Source: SVQP01 sp045587385
GTDB taxonomy: Bacteria > Bacillota > Clostridia > Oscillospirales > CAG-272
DNA length: 64,000 bases
Reading direction: 5' to 3'
NCBI GenBank assembly: GCA_045587385.1
Contig: JAZNCE010000120.1
Span: forward strand, 62,001-126,000
The position numbers and the translations under genes were made by a program. Below, one piece after another: positions 39,088 through 47,985 of the stretch. Under the pieces are notes generated by a model. That model did no database searches. It saw nothing but the letters and a program-made list of their open reading frames with translations, and was not told where the DNA came from. Numbering within the stretch: position 1 is the first letter of the stretch; each line of letters starts with the position of its first letter.

Positions 39088-40035
39088 TCAATAAAAGGTT
39101 GCGACCTCTTGGGTGGGCTTGGTGGCAAATTCGGTCTTTTCCGCGTAAAGCACGGGACCGGGTCTGCCGTAAAGCTTATGCTTTTCAATCTTGATCTTGG
39201 CGGTCACGACCGTCCAATCGCGGGTCTTGAAGTTGGTCGCTGTCGGGAAATAGCAGACAAGCGCGTTATATGCAATATCGTCTGCGCAGCAGGTCATAAC
39301 GTGTCTGCCGATGACAAGTCCGTTCTTGCCCAGCGCGCGGTCACGCGCCACGATGCCCTTGAAGCGTACAGTCTTGCCGTCGTACTTTTCTGTATCCTCC
39401 GCAAGATCGCGGTACCAAACGGCATAGTCCTCGTCCTTGATGTCAATGATGGGTGCATCAATATCAAAAGGCAGCGGATCTTCGATCTCGTCGTATTCCA
39501 CGTGTCCGTCCGGATAATCGTAGGTAATGGACGCGCGGGTGCTTACGCTGCGCACCACGCGATGGATCTCCTCTTTATCAATGACCTCGGGTGTGCGGTT
39601 GAGCACGATCATTTCGCAATCCTGCAGCTTATCTACCATAAGCTGACGCATATTTGCATTGTAGGTCAAAAATGTCTTGGCGTCCGCAAACATCATGTTC
39701 TGGAAAATAAACCAGTCTGCGGGCAATGCGGCATACAGCTTGGAGAGCAGCCACATACCGTTATATTCGATGATCACGCGATCGATCTTGTGCTTTTTGT
39801 AAAGCAGGGTCAGATAGTCACGCGTCAGCATTTCGGGATCGTCAAGCAACTCAAGATAGACGTTCTTGCCCCAGAATCGGTCAAGATCCAGCTCCTCAAT
39901 GCCCTCTTCGCACATGATCAGCAGCGTTTTTTCACCCGAATTGAAGCGCTGATCCTCCATGGACTCCTGAATGATGTGCGTTTTGCCACCCTCCAAAAAG
40001 CCCGTGAAGACGTATACGGGAATTTTGTTTGCCAT
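39088..40035 (-). CDS. CobW-type GTPase fused to a DUF1980-like domain
   Basis: 315 residues. Residues 1-190 are a G3E-like P-loop GTPase: VFTGFLEGGKTHI Walker A. The CxCC motif typical of CobW proteins is absent. From about 205 a second domain follows with VRFKGIVARDRALGKNGLVIGRHVMTCCADDIAYNALVCYF, the signature of the TIGR03943/DUF1980 permease-subunit family, which normally is a separate protein associated with CobW and a permease. Possibly a metal trafficking or surface-exposed regulatory component. 2 bp behind the partner CobW gene. Confidence 0.75.
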   Translation of the reverse strand: MANKIPVYVFTGFLEGGKTHIIQESMEDQRFNSGEKTLLIMCEEGIEELDLDRFWGKNVYLELLDDPEMLTRDYLTLLYKKHKIDRVIIEYNGMWLLSKLYAALPADWFIFQNMMFADAKTFLTYNANMRQLMVDKLQDCEMIVLNRTPEVIDKEEIHRVVRSVSTRASITYDYPDGHVEYDEIEDPLPFDIDAPIIDIKDEDYAVWYRDLAEDTEKYDGKTVRFKGIVARDRALGKNGLVIGRHVMTCCADDIAYNALVCYFPTATNFKTRDWTVVTAKIKIEKHKLYGRPGPVLYAEKTEFATKPTQEVATFY

Positions 40036-40037
40036 GA

Positions 40038-41255
40038 TTATCCCTCCGAACGCTTGAGCGTGACACCCAGCAGCTCACCGATGGCATCAATATTCAAATT
40101 CGAGCCGATAACGCACAGTCTGCCGATAATGCCTGCTGCACCCGTGCGAATATCGGGCTCACCGGGAACGTAGTCAAAGTGGATCCAGTTGCCCCCGTCC
40201 CCTGCTACGATGCCCTTTGCGCGCAGCACGATGCCATACTTGCCCTCGTCGCAAAGCTCGTCAAGCTGCTGTGCAAGTTTCTCTGCATTGAACTTTGCCG
40301 TGGTTTCCGCACCTGCGCTGACGAATACTTCGTCTGCGTGGTGGTGATGGTGATGACCGCCGCAGCCGCAGCTGCAGGTCTCGCCATGCTCGTGATGATG
40401 TTCATGTTCGTGTCCGTGTTCGTGATCATGATCATGACAACCGCAATCGCAGTGCTCGTCGTGATCATGGTGATGATGCTCATGCTCATGATCGTGGCAG
40501 CCGCAATCGCAGTGCTCGTCATGGTCATGATGATGGTGATGCTCGTGCTCATGCTCGTGATCGTGACAGCCGCACTCGCAGTGCTCGTCATGATCGTGGT
40601 GGTGATGATGCTCGTGCTCGTGGTGTGCGTGAGCCAGTCTTGCAAGCTCTGCCTCTAAGGTGTCCTTGCGCTCCATCGCCTCGAGCAGCTGCTCTGCGCT
40701 CAGAATATCCCAATCGGTTGTCACAATGGTTGCGGTTGCGTTGTGCTCACGCAGCATAGCAACGCACTCGGAAATCTTCTTTTCGCTTGCAGTACCGGTG
40801 TGAGAGAGTACGATACAGCCTGCGTTGGCAACCTGATCGTTAAAGAACTCACCGAAGTTCTTCATATACATTTTGCACTTGCCTGCATCCACAACGGTGG
40901 TGAACGCATTGAGCTCTGCACCCTCTACGTGCAAGTTCTGCACCGCTCTGATAACGTCGGACAGCTTGCCGACGCCCGAGGGCTCGATCAGAATTCTGTC
41001 GGGGGCGTACTGCTCCAGCACCTGCGTCAGCGCCTTGCCAAAGTCACCGACCAGCGAGCAGCAGATGCAGCCGGAATTCATTTCGTTGATCTGAATACCT
41101 GCCTCTGCAAGAAAGCCGCCGTCAATGCCGATCTCACCGAATTCGTTTTCGATCAGCACCAGCTTCTCGCCCGCATAAGCCTGCTCGATCATTTTTTTGA
41201 TCAGCGTGGTCTTACCCGCGCCCAAAAAACCGGAAAAAATATCAATCTTGGTCAT
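40038..41255 (-). CDS. CobW/COG0523 GTPase with long His/Cys-rich metal-binding insert
   Basis: 405 residues. FSGFLGAGKTTLIKK Walker A (G9-T16) and the metal-binding NSGCICC motif at 63-66 mark it as a COG0523 metallochaperone, normally for zinc. Residues 209-306 are a run of His, Asp, Glu and Cys, with four CxCGC units; the coding DNA is itself a tandem repeat (40338-40631). The C-terminal CobW-C domain follows. Start 41255 chosen for MTKIDIFSGF; a longer start is rejected. It overlaps the upstream glycosidase by 14 nt. Confidence 0.88.
   Translation of the reverse strand: MTKIDIFSGFLGAGKTTLIKKMIEQAYAGEKLVLIENEFGEIGIDGGFLAEAGIQINEMNSGCICCSLVGDFGKALTQVLEQYAPDRILIEPSGVGKLSDVIRAVQNLHVEGAELNAFTTVVDAGKCKMYMKNFGEFFNDQVANAGCIVLSHTGTASEKKISECVAMLREHNATATIVTTDWDILSAEQLLEAMERKDTLEAELARLAHAHHEHEHHHHHDHDEHCECGCHDHEHEHEHHHHHDHDEHCDCGCHDHEHEHHHHDHDEHCDCGCHDHDHEHGHEHEHHHEHGETCSCGCGGHHHHHHADEVFVSAGAETTAKFNAEKLAQQLDELCDEGKYGIVLRAKGIVAGDGGNWIHFDYVPGEPDIRTGAAGIIGRLCVIGSNLNIDAIGELLGVTLKRSEG
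40338..40631 (-). repeat. Tandem repeat encoding the His/Cys-rich metal-binding segment
   Basis: Units of about 60-70 bp repeat nearly identically (encoding patterns of HHHHDHDEHCxCGCHDH); four units are apparent. Slippage-prone, so the number of metal-binding units probably varies between strains. Confidence 0.85.
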
Positions 41256-42951
41256 AGTAATCTGAATCCTTTTTCTTAGTGCCTCTGTATACGTAGTTGA
41301 GTCTGCCCAGAGGTGCGGCATCACCCTTATCGTAAAAGTCCTCAACGCTCGTCAGCTCCTCGGTGCTGTCCGCAACCTTGAACCAAACGGTAAAATCGTC
41401 CTGATCAAGACCAATGACTGCGCGAGGTGCGATAACCAGCAGCATATTGCCCTGGCAGCGATACACGATATCACCGAAATCAGCGGCGCGCAAGCCGTCC
41501 ACAATGACACCAACCGTGCTGGTGTGATCATCTACGGGCTTGTTGTTCAGCACGTACTGATATTCCTTACCACCGTCGGTATTGAGGTAAATTCTCAACC
41601 ATGTGCCCGTACCATCATACGGCTTGACTTCTTCCTTGGTCACGATGCCGAAATAGATGAAATCGTCATCATGGCTGACGGTCACGCCGGTAATGGCATT
41701 GCGCTGGGTGTGATTTTCATATACGGTGCCATAGCCCTCTGCGTTTCTTGCAAAATCGCCGTCCGAGAAGTTGTGGTACTCTGCCCAGATCTCCTCTGCC
41801 TCGTCCTGCTCGGAATCGTTGTTGTAATCCACGGGAGAAAGCTCGGCAAAGCTGTCGTATTCGTCTACGCCCTTATACTTACGGACGTAGTCAACCAGCT
41901 GCATGAAATAGTTATCAAAGTAGCCGCCGCGCATCATTTCCAAATCACGGCTGTACTCATAGTTGGCGCAGTCCACAAACATGATAGGACGCTCGGGAAT
42001 ACCCTGCCATCTGCCCGCGATCCATTCGTTCCAGCCTGTGACAAGCACGATGGGCGGATCGGTTTCGATGGCGCGGTCAAACTGCTCGGCAAAATTGTAG
42101 CCGTGCAGATACGCATCGGGATCGGGATCGTTATGCATATCGTGGAAGCCTCTGCCGTTGTTATCGGTCTCACCGTACATGACGGAGTCGCCAAATCGCA
42201 GCTGAGGATGCTGGGCAACGGATACGTTGATAACCTCGTTCTCGCCCTTGAGATTTTCAAATACACGCTGCGGACGGGTAAAGTCCATCCAGGGCCAGCC
42301 ACCCTGCTTATCGGGCTCGTTGGGCCACTGCGACATCTTGATATTAAAGAATTCTCTGCACTCGGGCGAGCACTCCTCTTCTACCGCGATGATCACGGGC
42401 TTGCCTTCAAAGCAGAACCACGTGTCGGGGCAATACTTTGGCGCATAGATCTTGTCGTAGATCTCCTGCACGGTCTTGCCGGAATGAGTGTTGGTATAGA
42501 ACATCACCTTGGGGATCTTCCAGCCGTCCTTGGCGTATTCGTCCAGCACGCGCATGACGAGCTTGACGTTATGCTCATAAATGCAGGCGTTGGTAGTATC
42601 AAAGAACAAAAAGTCGATGTCTGCCTGAATCAGCAGCTTCATGTGACGGCGCACGACCCACTCGTCATCCGAATAGTAGTAGCCGTAAAAAGGCTCGCCC
42701 CAGTGATGATAAGTGCCGATCTTGCCCCAGTATTCCGCATCCACGTGCTCTCCAGCATCGGGGTGCTCCGCGGTGATCTTGGAAATGTCGTAAGGCTTGT
42801 GTCTGCCGTGCTCACCCAGCCACAGGAAATAGAACATTCCCACAAGGCGTCCTTCTCTGCGTGCGGGGGCGTTTTCGCGGTCGGCTGTTTTTCTGCCCAG
42901 CGCGTCGATTGCCATCAAGGGACCATTGGCGTAGTTCTTATACTGTTCCAT
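41242..42951 (-). CDS. GH99/GH71-like glycosidase with C-terminal CBM9-like domain
   Basis: 569 residues, no signal peptide. Residues 30-370 contain a barrel with FLWLGEHGR, FYGYYYSDDEWVVRRHMKLLIQADIDFLFFDTTNA, VLVTGWNEWIAGRW; the WNEW motif is typical of the GH99-like/WbsX group and GH71. Residues 400-540 resemble a CBM9-like or dockerin-less sandwich domain (VSHDDDFIYFGIVTKEEV). Enzyme activity is not certain. Fourth gene of the seven-gene operon, 32 bp after the DUF1667 gene. Confidence 0.7.
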   Translation of the reverse strand: MEQYKNYANGPLMAIDALGRKTADRENAPARREGRLVGMFYFLWLGEHGRHKPYDISKITAEHPDAGEHVDAEYWGKIGTYHHWGEPFYGYYYSDDEWVVRRHMKLLIQADIDFLFFDTTNACIYEHNVKLVMRVLDEYAKDGWKIPKVMFYTNTHSGKTVQEIYDKIYAPKYCPDTWFCFEGKPVIIAVEEECSPECREFFNIKMSQWPNEPDKQGGWPWMDFTRPQRVFENLKGENEVINVSVAQHPQLRFGDSVMYGETDNNGRGFHDMHNDPDPDAYLHGYNFAEQFDRAIETDPPIVLVTGWNEWIAGRWQGIPERPIMFVDCANYEYSRDLEMMRGGYFDNYFMQLVDYVRKYKGVDEYDSFAELSPVDYNNDSEQDEAEEIWAEYHNFSDGDFARNAEGYGTVYENHTQRNAITGVTVSHDDDFIYFGIVTKEEVKPYDGTGTWLRIYLNTDGGKEYQYVLNNKPVDDHTSTVGVIVDGLRAADFGDIVYRCQGNMLLVIAPRAVIGLDQDDFTVWFKVADSTEELTSVEDFYDKGDAAPLGRLNYVYRGTKKKDSDYYDQD

Positions 42952-42983
42952 GATAAAGCTCCTTTTCTCTGATTTGCAGTTGG

Positions 42984-43337
42984 TTATTCGACGTAAGAAG
43001 TTACGATAATGTCTGCACCCGTGCCAAGCAGGTTGGCAATGACAACGTCACCCTGCTTGACGGTAGCGGGGGCTACGCAAGCGTTGATCTCCTTCATGCA
43101 ATCAAACAGCAGCTCCTTGGGAACTGCTTTATTGGACTTAACGGCAACCACCTCACCACTCTCGGTCATAACGGTGGTGGTCAGCGTTCTCGTAGGTGCG
43201 GTGCATTCCGCAACAGCATAGTCAGTGCCGCGCTTGCAGGCGTTACCCTTAACGCTCAGCACCTTTTTGTCCTCCAGCTCCACGGTCAGCGTGCAGCCGC
43301 GAGGACAAATGATACAAGTCATTTCTCTTTGTGCCAT
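42984..43337 (-). CDS. DUF1667 domain protein
   Basis: 117 residues with two Cys motifs near the start, TCIICPRGCTL and later KGNACKRG, which suggest a metal or iron-sulfur site. The family is nearly always encoded next to two FAD-dependent glycerol-3-phosphate dehydrogenase-like proteins, as here. ATG at 43337 is the start; the longer reading extends into the preceding gene. Function of the family is unknown, perhaps electron transfer. Confidence 0.9.
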   Translation of the reverse strand: MAQREMTCIICPRGCTLTVELEDKKVLSVKGNACKRGTDYAVAECTAPTRTLTTTVMTESGEVVAVKSNKAVPKELLFDCMKEINACVAPATVKQGDVVIANLLGTGADIIVTSYVE

Positions 43338-43341
43338 GACT

Positions 43342-44586
43342 TTAATCCTCCAATCCGATCGTGATCGTGCCCTCTGCCAGCTCGGCAAGCACCTGGGCGG
43401 TCAGCTTGACCGTCTCCATCTCACCGGGGGCGAGCTTGATCTTCTTTTTATTCGAAATTATGCGGTCACCGCACTTGACAACGACTCTCTTGTCGCGGAA
43501 TACGTCGGCAACGCGGAAATATACTGTCGTATCCTGTGCGCTGGTGATCTTCTGCGGCACGGTGTAACGTACGCCGCCTACGGGCTGCAAGGTAATATCC
43601 ACGCGCTCGCTTTGCTTATCTGCAAGATAGTCTGCAGCAGCGCAGCCTGCAATTTCAGCTTCCTCGGATACGTAGTCCACCAAGTCGTGCACGTGCAGCA
43701 CGTTACCGCATGCAAACACACCGGGAATGGAGGTCTGTCTGCTCTGGTCGGTCACAGCACCGCCCGTGATTCTGTCCATGGTAATGCCCGCGCCCTTGGT
43801 CAGTTCGTTCTCGGGAAGCAGACCGCAGGAAAGCAGCAGCGTATCGCACGCGATGTACTGCTCGGTCTCCTTGATGGGATTGCGGCGCTCGTCCACCTTG
43901 GCGATAGTCACGCCCGTGACTCTGTCCTTACCGTGGATCTGTACAACGGTGTGCGACAGCATCAGCGGAATACCGAAATCGTTCAGGCACTGCTCGATAT
44001 TACGCGCCAAGCCGCCCGAATAAGGCATCAGCTCGCAAACAGCCTTGACCTTTGCGCCTTCGAGCGTCATGCGGCGCGCCATGATCAGACCGATATCACC
44101 CGAACCGAGGATAACGACCTCTTTACCGGGCATATAGCCCTTGATATTGACATATTTCTGTGCAGTACCTGCGGTATAGATACCCGAGGGACGTGCACCT
44201 GCGATATTGAGCGCACCCTTGGGACGCTCGCGGCAGCCCATGGCAAGAATGATCGCCTCTGCCTGAATGTGCATAATACCGTCTGTGGGATTGACTGCGG
44301 TGATCACCTTGTCCTCGGTAATACCGGTTACCATGGTGCCCACCTTGTAAGGAATGCCCAGCTCCTTGACCTGCTCTGCATAGCGAGCGGCATACTCGGG
44401 GCCTGTCAGCTCCTCACCGAATTTATGAAGACCGAAGCCGTTATGAATGCACTGGCGCAGAATGCCGCCCAGATGTGCTTCGCGCTCCAAAATCAGCAGA
44501 TCGGTCACGCCTGCCTTATATGCAGCAACTGCCGCGCTCATGCCTGCGGGGCCGCCGCCGACGATTACCAAAGATACCTTAGTCAT
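43342..44586 (-). CDS. FAD/NAD-dependent oxidoreductase (GlpB/NirB-like)
   Basis: 414 residues. N-terminal dinucleotide fold VIVGGGPAGMSAAVAAY, NAD-binding EVVILGSGDIGLIMARRM near 158, and the GVFACGNVLHVHDLVDYV C-terminal FAD motif. It probably re-oxidises the neighbouring dehydrogenase subunit and passes electrons to NAD. Overlaps gene upstream by 8 bp; 4 bp before DUF1667. Confidence 0.88.
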   Translation of the reverse strand: MTKVSLVIVGGGPAGMSAAVAAYKAGVTDLLILEREAHLGGILRQCIHNGFGLHKFGEELTGPEYAARYAEQVKELGIPYKVGTMVTGITEDKVITAVNPTDGIMHIQAEAIILAMGCRERPKGALNIAGARPSGIYTAGTAQKYVNIKGYMPGKEVVILGSGDIGLIMARRMTLEGAKVKAVCELMPYSGGLARNIEQCLNDFGIPLMLSHTVVQIHGKDRVTGVTIAKVDERRNPIKETEQYIACDTLLLSCGLLPENELTKGAGITMDRITGGAVTDQSRQTSIPGVFACGNVLHVHDLVDYVSEEAEIAGCAAADYLADKQSERVDITLQPVGGVRYTVPQKITSAQDTTVYFRVADVFRDKRVVVKCGDRIISNKKKIKLAPGEMETVKLTAQVLAELAEGTITIGLED

Positions 44587-46027
44587 TGTGCTCCCCTCCC
44601 TTGGTTCTGCCGTAGTTAATGATAGATGCGCCGCCCGACTTGGTGACCTGCTCGTAAGGAATGCCCATCTCTCTGGACAGAATCTCTACGATGATGGAAG
44701 AACAGAAGCCGCCCTGGCATCTGCCCATGCCGCTTCTGGTACGGCGCTTGACGCCGTCCACGTCGCGCGCACCGGGATTGGTACGGATGGCTGCCACGAT
44801 CTCGCCCTCGCTGACACCCTCGCAGCGGCAGACCATGTTGCCGTATGCGGGGTTCTCTTTGATGACCTCGTTCTTCTGATCATCAGTCATTTTGTTGAAC
44901 TTGATGGCTCCCTTGGTGCGTACGGGCGACCAATCGTCCTTTTTCTCAAGAGTCAATCCCTCGGCAGCAAGCAGCTCTGCGCAATACTCTGCAAGTGCAG
45001 GTGCGCTGGTCAGACCGGGGCTTTCAATACCGCCAAAGGTGATAAAGCCGGGTGCGGATGCATGGATGATGAAGTCACCCGTGCTGCCAACAGCACGCAA
45101 GCCCGTAAAGCTGGTAATCACAGCGTTAAACGGAATGTTCTGCACGTATCTTGCACTCTGCGCGCGGATCGATGCAGTGCCTGCTGCGGTGGTGTCAAGG
45201 TCTTCCTTATCGGTCAGTTCCTCTGCGGTGGGACCAAGCATGACGTTGCCGCCCGTGGTGGCGGTCACAAGTATACCCTTACCCTTGGGGGTGGGAGTGG
45301 AAAACAGAGTAAAGTTGGTCAAGGAAGGCGTGAACGCCTTGTCCAGCACCATGTATTCACCGCGTCTGGGGTGAACGCTAAAGGAATCGTCACCTACCAT
45401 AGCGGCGATCTTATCGGAATACAAGCCTGCGCAGTTGACAACGTACTTTGCGCGCACACTCTGCTCTCCTGCATACAGCACGTAAGCATCATCCTCGCGC
45501 TCAATGCGGTCAACCTCAAAATTGCGGATAAACTCAGCGCCGTTATCCATTGCATGTCCAAGACCTGCATCGCAAAGACCAAAGGGGCTGACGATGGCGC
45601 CCGTGGGTGCGTAGAGCGCGCAGGTTACCTCCTCGGTGACGTGGGGCTCAAGTGCTACCACGCCCTCGCGGTCCAGCAGCGCGAGATCGCGCACGCCGTT
45701 TTTGACACCGCGCTCGTAAAGGTCGCTAAGGGTTGCCTTGTCCTCATCGGTATATCCAAGTACCAGCGAACCGTTGCGCACGTACTTGACACCGAGATCG
45801 CGACAAACCTGCTCCATCATTTCAGAGCCGCGCACGTTAAAGCGTGCCTTAAGCGTGCCGGGCTTTGCATCAAAGCCTGCGTGCACAATGGCACTATTGG
45901 CACGGGATGCACCCGTGCAGACGTCGTTTGCGCGATCCACAACGCAAACGCTGAGCTTGTAAGCGGACAGCTCGCGTGCACACAGTGCACCGACCACACC
46001 CGCTCCGACGATACATACGTCAAACAT
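44579..46027 (-). CDS. FAD-dependent dehydrogenase GlpA-like with [2Fe-2S] BFD-like domain
   Basis: 482 residues. VCIVGAGVVGALCAREL FAD loop, FAD-dependent DAO fold as in glycerol-3-phosphate dehydrogenase or L-2-hydroxyglutarate oxidase, then from about 398 a bacterioferritin-associated-ferredoxin-like domain with CRCEGVSEG and MGRCQGGFC cysteines. Start 46027 follows ACGGAGGATT. First gene of the operon; the substrate (glycerol-3-phosphate, or another hydroxy acid) is not proven by context, as no glpK or glpF lies near. Confidence 0.88.
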   Translation of the reverse strand: MFDVCIVGAGVVGALCARELSAYKLSVCVVDRANDVCTGASRANSAIVHAGFDAKPGTLKARFNVRGSEMMEQVCRDLGVKYVRNGSLVLGYTDEDKATLSDLYERGVKNGVRDLALLDREGVVALEPHVTEEVTCALYAPTGAIVSPFGLCDAGLGHAMDNGAEFIRNFEVDRIEREDDAYVLYAGEQSVRAKYVVNCAGLYSDKIAAMVGDDSFSVHPRRGEYMVLDKAFTPSLTNFTLFSTPTPKGKGILVTATTGGNVMLGPTAEELTDKEDLDTTAAGTASIRAQSARYVQNIPFNAVITSFTGLRAVGSTGDFIIHASAPGFITFGGIESPGLTSAPALAEYCAELLAAEGLTLEKKDDWSPVRTKGAIKFNKMTDDQKNEVIKENPAYGNMVCRCEGVSEGEIVAAIRTNPGARDVDGVKRRTRSGMGRCQGGFCSSIIVEILSREMGIPYEQVTKSGGASIINYGRTKGGEHND

Positions 46028-46077
46028 AAAAATCCTCCGTTTTCCATAGTATGGCATTATATTTTTATTCAGAATAT

Positions 46078-46106
46078 ATTATATCACCAATCCCCTTTTC
46101 CGTCAA
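46078..46106 (-). promoter_or_regulatory. Promoter of the seven-gene operon
   Basis: TTGACG and TATAAT with a 17-nt spacer on the minus strand, about 50 bp before the GlpA-like start. Confidence 0.75.
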
Positions 46107-46124
46107 GAAAATTCCGCATTTTTC

Positions 46125-46153
46125 TTGACAATTTTTCATGGGTATGTTAGACT
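46125..46153 (+). promoter_or_regulatory. Promoter of the beta-propeller glycosidase gene
   Basis: TTGACA and TAGACT with 17-nt spacer, divergent from the seven-gene operon promoter (about 20 bp apart). A shared regulator could act on both. Confidence 0.5.
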
Positions 46154-46187
46154 AAAATCAAACAAAACATACAAACCGGAGGTAATT

Positions 46188-47804
46188 ATGTCAAAGCATT
46201 TCAAATTGAGTTTGCCCGATGCGGGCAAGGACGTTTACATGCCCCGCAAGACCCAGACCTGGGGATACCGCTACGGTCCCTCCATCATGGTCGAGGGCGA
46301 CGTTTGCCGCGCGTGGTTCGCCTCTCCCGGTGACTGCTTTGAGGCGGACTGGTTTACCTACAGAGAGTCTTATGACAAGGGTGAGACCTGGACGCGCGAG
46401 CGCGTTGTGCTGACACCCACACCCGACTCTATGGACTGGTTTTCGGTTTGCGATCCTGCCGTGTTCAAGTACGGTAAATACTACTACATCGGCTACACCT
46501 CCACCATTTTTGCCGACGGCGGCGGTGTTTGCAACAACGGCTTCGTGGCACGCTCCGAGCATCCCGACGGCCCCTTCTTTAAGTGGACGGGAAAGGGCTG
46601 GGGCGAATACCGCGACGGCTGCGCATGGATGGGCAGTCCTGCGCCTATCATCTACTACGACGAGGATTGGAAGCACTGGGGTGCGGGAGAATTCTCTTTC
46701 GTGGTCAAGGATGACGTGCTGTATATCTATTATACCTGGACCTCCAAAAAGATCGACGGCAAGACCTATTCGCAGACCCGCGTAGCAACTGCGGATATCA
46801 CGCGCGAGGATTGGCCCGCGACCATCGTGCAGCACGGCGTAGCAGCAGTGCGCAACTCCACGGGCAACGACTCTTATGACGTGGTCTACTGCGAGGAGCT
46901 TGACAAGTTTATTGCCCTTTCCACCGATAAGCGTTTTTCTGCGGACAGCTTTTTGTCGGTTTCCGAGTCGGACGACGGCTTGCGTTTTACCAGAGTCAAC
47001 GACATCCGCACCAACACCTGCTTTATGCTGCACAACTGCGGCATTTCGGGCGACGCGCAGCACCATATCAAACAGAGCGATACCCTGCTCCTGGGCTATG
47101 CTTACGGCAACCAATGGGGCAAGTGGGGCACGCGCATGCACAGATACGCATATACGCTCATGGACGAGGACTACTACTCCGAGCTGGATCTGCCCAATCT
47201 TGAAATGACAACCGAGCTTTGGGAGCGCGAGGCAGAGCTGCCGCCCATGATTCTGACCGCAGCGAAGCCGCACTATATCAGAGTCACGCCCGGCACGTCT
47301 GCGCCCATTGAAATGAAAACCTACAACTCCTGCTACGAGCCCGAAAGAATCGACGCTTCTCTGCTCACCTTTGACAACTACGATAAGTCTATCGTAGAGA
47401 TCAAGGACGGAAAGGTTTACGGCAAGCAGGTGGGATATACCTACGTGGATGCACACCTTGGCAGCCTTTGCGGCACGGTGCTTGTATACGTGGACGCGCC
47501 CGACACTTGTTATGATATCGAAACTCGCACGGTCGTCACCCTGACGCCCATGCTTGATACTTATTATATTTCCCTTGCCGAAAGCGTTTCCAAGCAGATC
47601 CGTGCCATGGTGCAATGGTCGGACGGCAAGCACTATGAGATCAACGAGCCCGCACAAGGCGTAAGCTACCAAAACCACAATCCCGAGCTGATCGAGGTCA
47701 ACGAGCGCGGTGTCGTTACTCCGGTGGGAGGCGTTGGCACAGGTAAGGTGACACTGTGCTGTGGGGATAAAAAGGTGAATGTCACGGTGGTTGTGACAGA
47801 ATAA
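46188..47804 (+). CDS. Beta-propeller glycosidase-like protein with C-terminal Ig-like (BIG2) domain
   Basis: 538 residues, no signal peptide. Residues 10-340 look like a five-bladed propeller of the GH43/GH32 or GH130 type: KTQTWGYRYGPSIM, FSVCDPAVFKYGKYYYIGYTS with a catalytic-type Asp, CAWMGSPAPIIYYDEDW, and repeated Tyr/Trp/Gly turns. Residues 360-538 contain bacterial Ig-like folds (DNYDKSIVEIKDGKVYGKQVGYTYV, then NERGVVTPVGGVGTGKVTL). Start 46188 preceded by CGGAGG. Family assignment is uncertain. Confidence 0.7.
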   Translation: MSKHFKLSLPDAGKDVYMPRKTQTWGYRYGPSIMVEGDVCRAWFASPGDCFEADWFTYRESYDKGETWTRERVVLTPTPDSMDWFSVCDPAVFKYGKYYYIGYTSTIFADGGGVCNNGFVARSEHPDGPFFKWTGKGWGEYRDGCAWMGSPAPIIYYDEDWKHWGAGEFSFVVKDDVLYIYYTWTSKKIDGKTYSQTRVATADITREDWPATIVQHGVAAVRNSTGNDSYDVVYCEELDKFIALSTDKRFSADSFLSVSESDDGLRFTRVNDIRTNTCFMLHNCGISGDAQHHIKQSDTLLLGYAYGNQWGKWGTRMHRYAYTLMDEDYYSELDLPNLEMTTELWEREAELPPMILTAAKPHYIRVTPGTSAPIEMKTYNSCYEPERIDASLLTFDNYDKSIVEIKDGKVYGKQVGYTYVDAHLGSLCGTVLVYVDAPDTCYDIETRTVVTLTPMLDTYYISLAESVSKQIRAMVQWSDGKHYEINEPAQGVSYQNHNPELIEVNERGVVTPVGGVGTGKVTLCCGDKKVNVTVVVTE

Positions 47805-47813
47805 TAACACTCG

Positions 47814-47892
47814 TTGTAGGGACCGGCCGTCCCCGACGGTCCATCAAGCAGCACATTTATTCATGGACCGTCGAGGATGCCGGTCCCTACAA
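47814..47892. repeat. REP-like inverted repeat element
   Basis: Arms TTGTAGGGACCGGC (47814-47827) and GCCGGTCCCTACAA (47879-47892) are perfect complements; an inner imperfect pair around GACGGTCCAT / ATGGACCGTC is also present. About 80 bp; likely a transcription terminator or MITE-like element after the glycosidase gene. Relatives lie at 50485 and 58549. Confidence 0.7.
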
Positions 47893-47939
47893 ATTTAGAA
47901 AATTTTATAAGATGAGTGGTATAAGTACCGTTTTTGTTG

Positions 47940-47956
47940 TTTATTAGGGTGAAGGA
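47940..47956 (+). promoter_or_regulatory. Conserved leader box of sigma gene 4
   Basis: TTTATTAGGGTGAAGGA closely resembles the boxes before sigma genes 2 and 3, and continues into TGAAGGACCTTCA, a perfect palindrome with central A that is shared with the leader of sigma gene 1. Confidence 0.5.
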
Positions 47957-47985
47957 CCTTCAAAACACGAAAGGAGTGTGAAGTT

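Noticed and set aside
40179..40658. Hydrophobic plus-strand frame rich in Met/Val/Ile
   Set aside because: It is the antisense reading of the His-rich repeat (CAT/CAC codons read as ATG/GTG).
44447..46150. 567-residue plus-strand open frame
   Set aside because: Antisense to the GlpA- and GlpB-like genes, which carry complete FAD motifs.
46191..47810. 539-residue minus-strand open frame
   Set aside because: Antisense to the beta-propeller gene, which has a ribosome site and a promoter.
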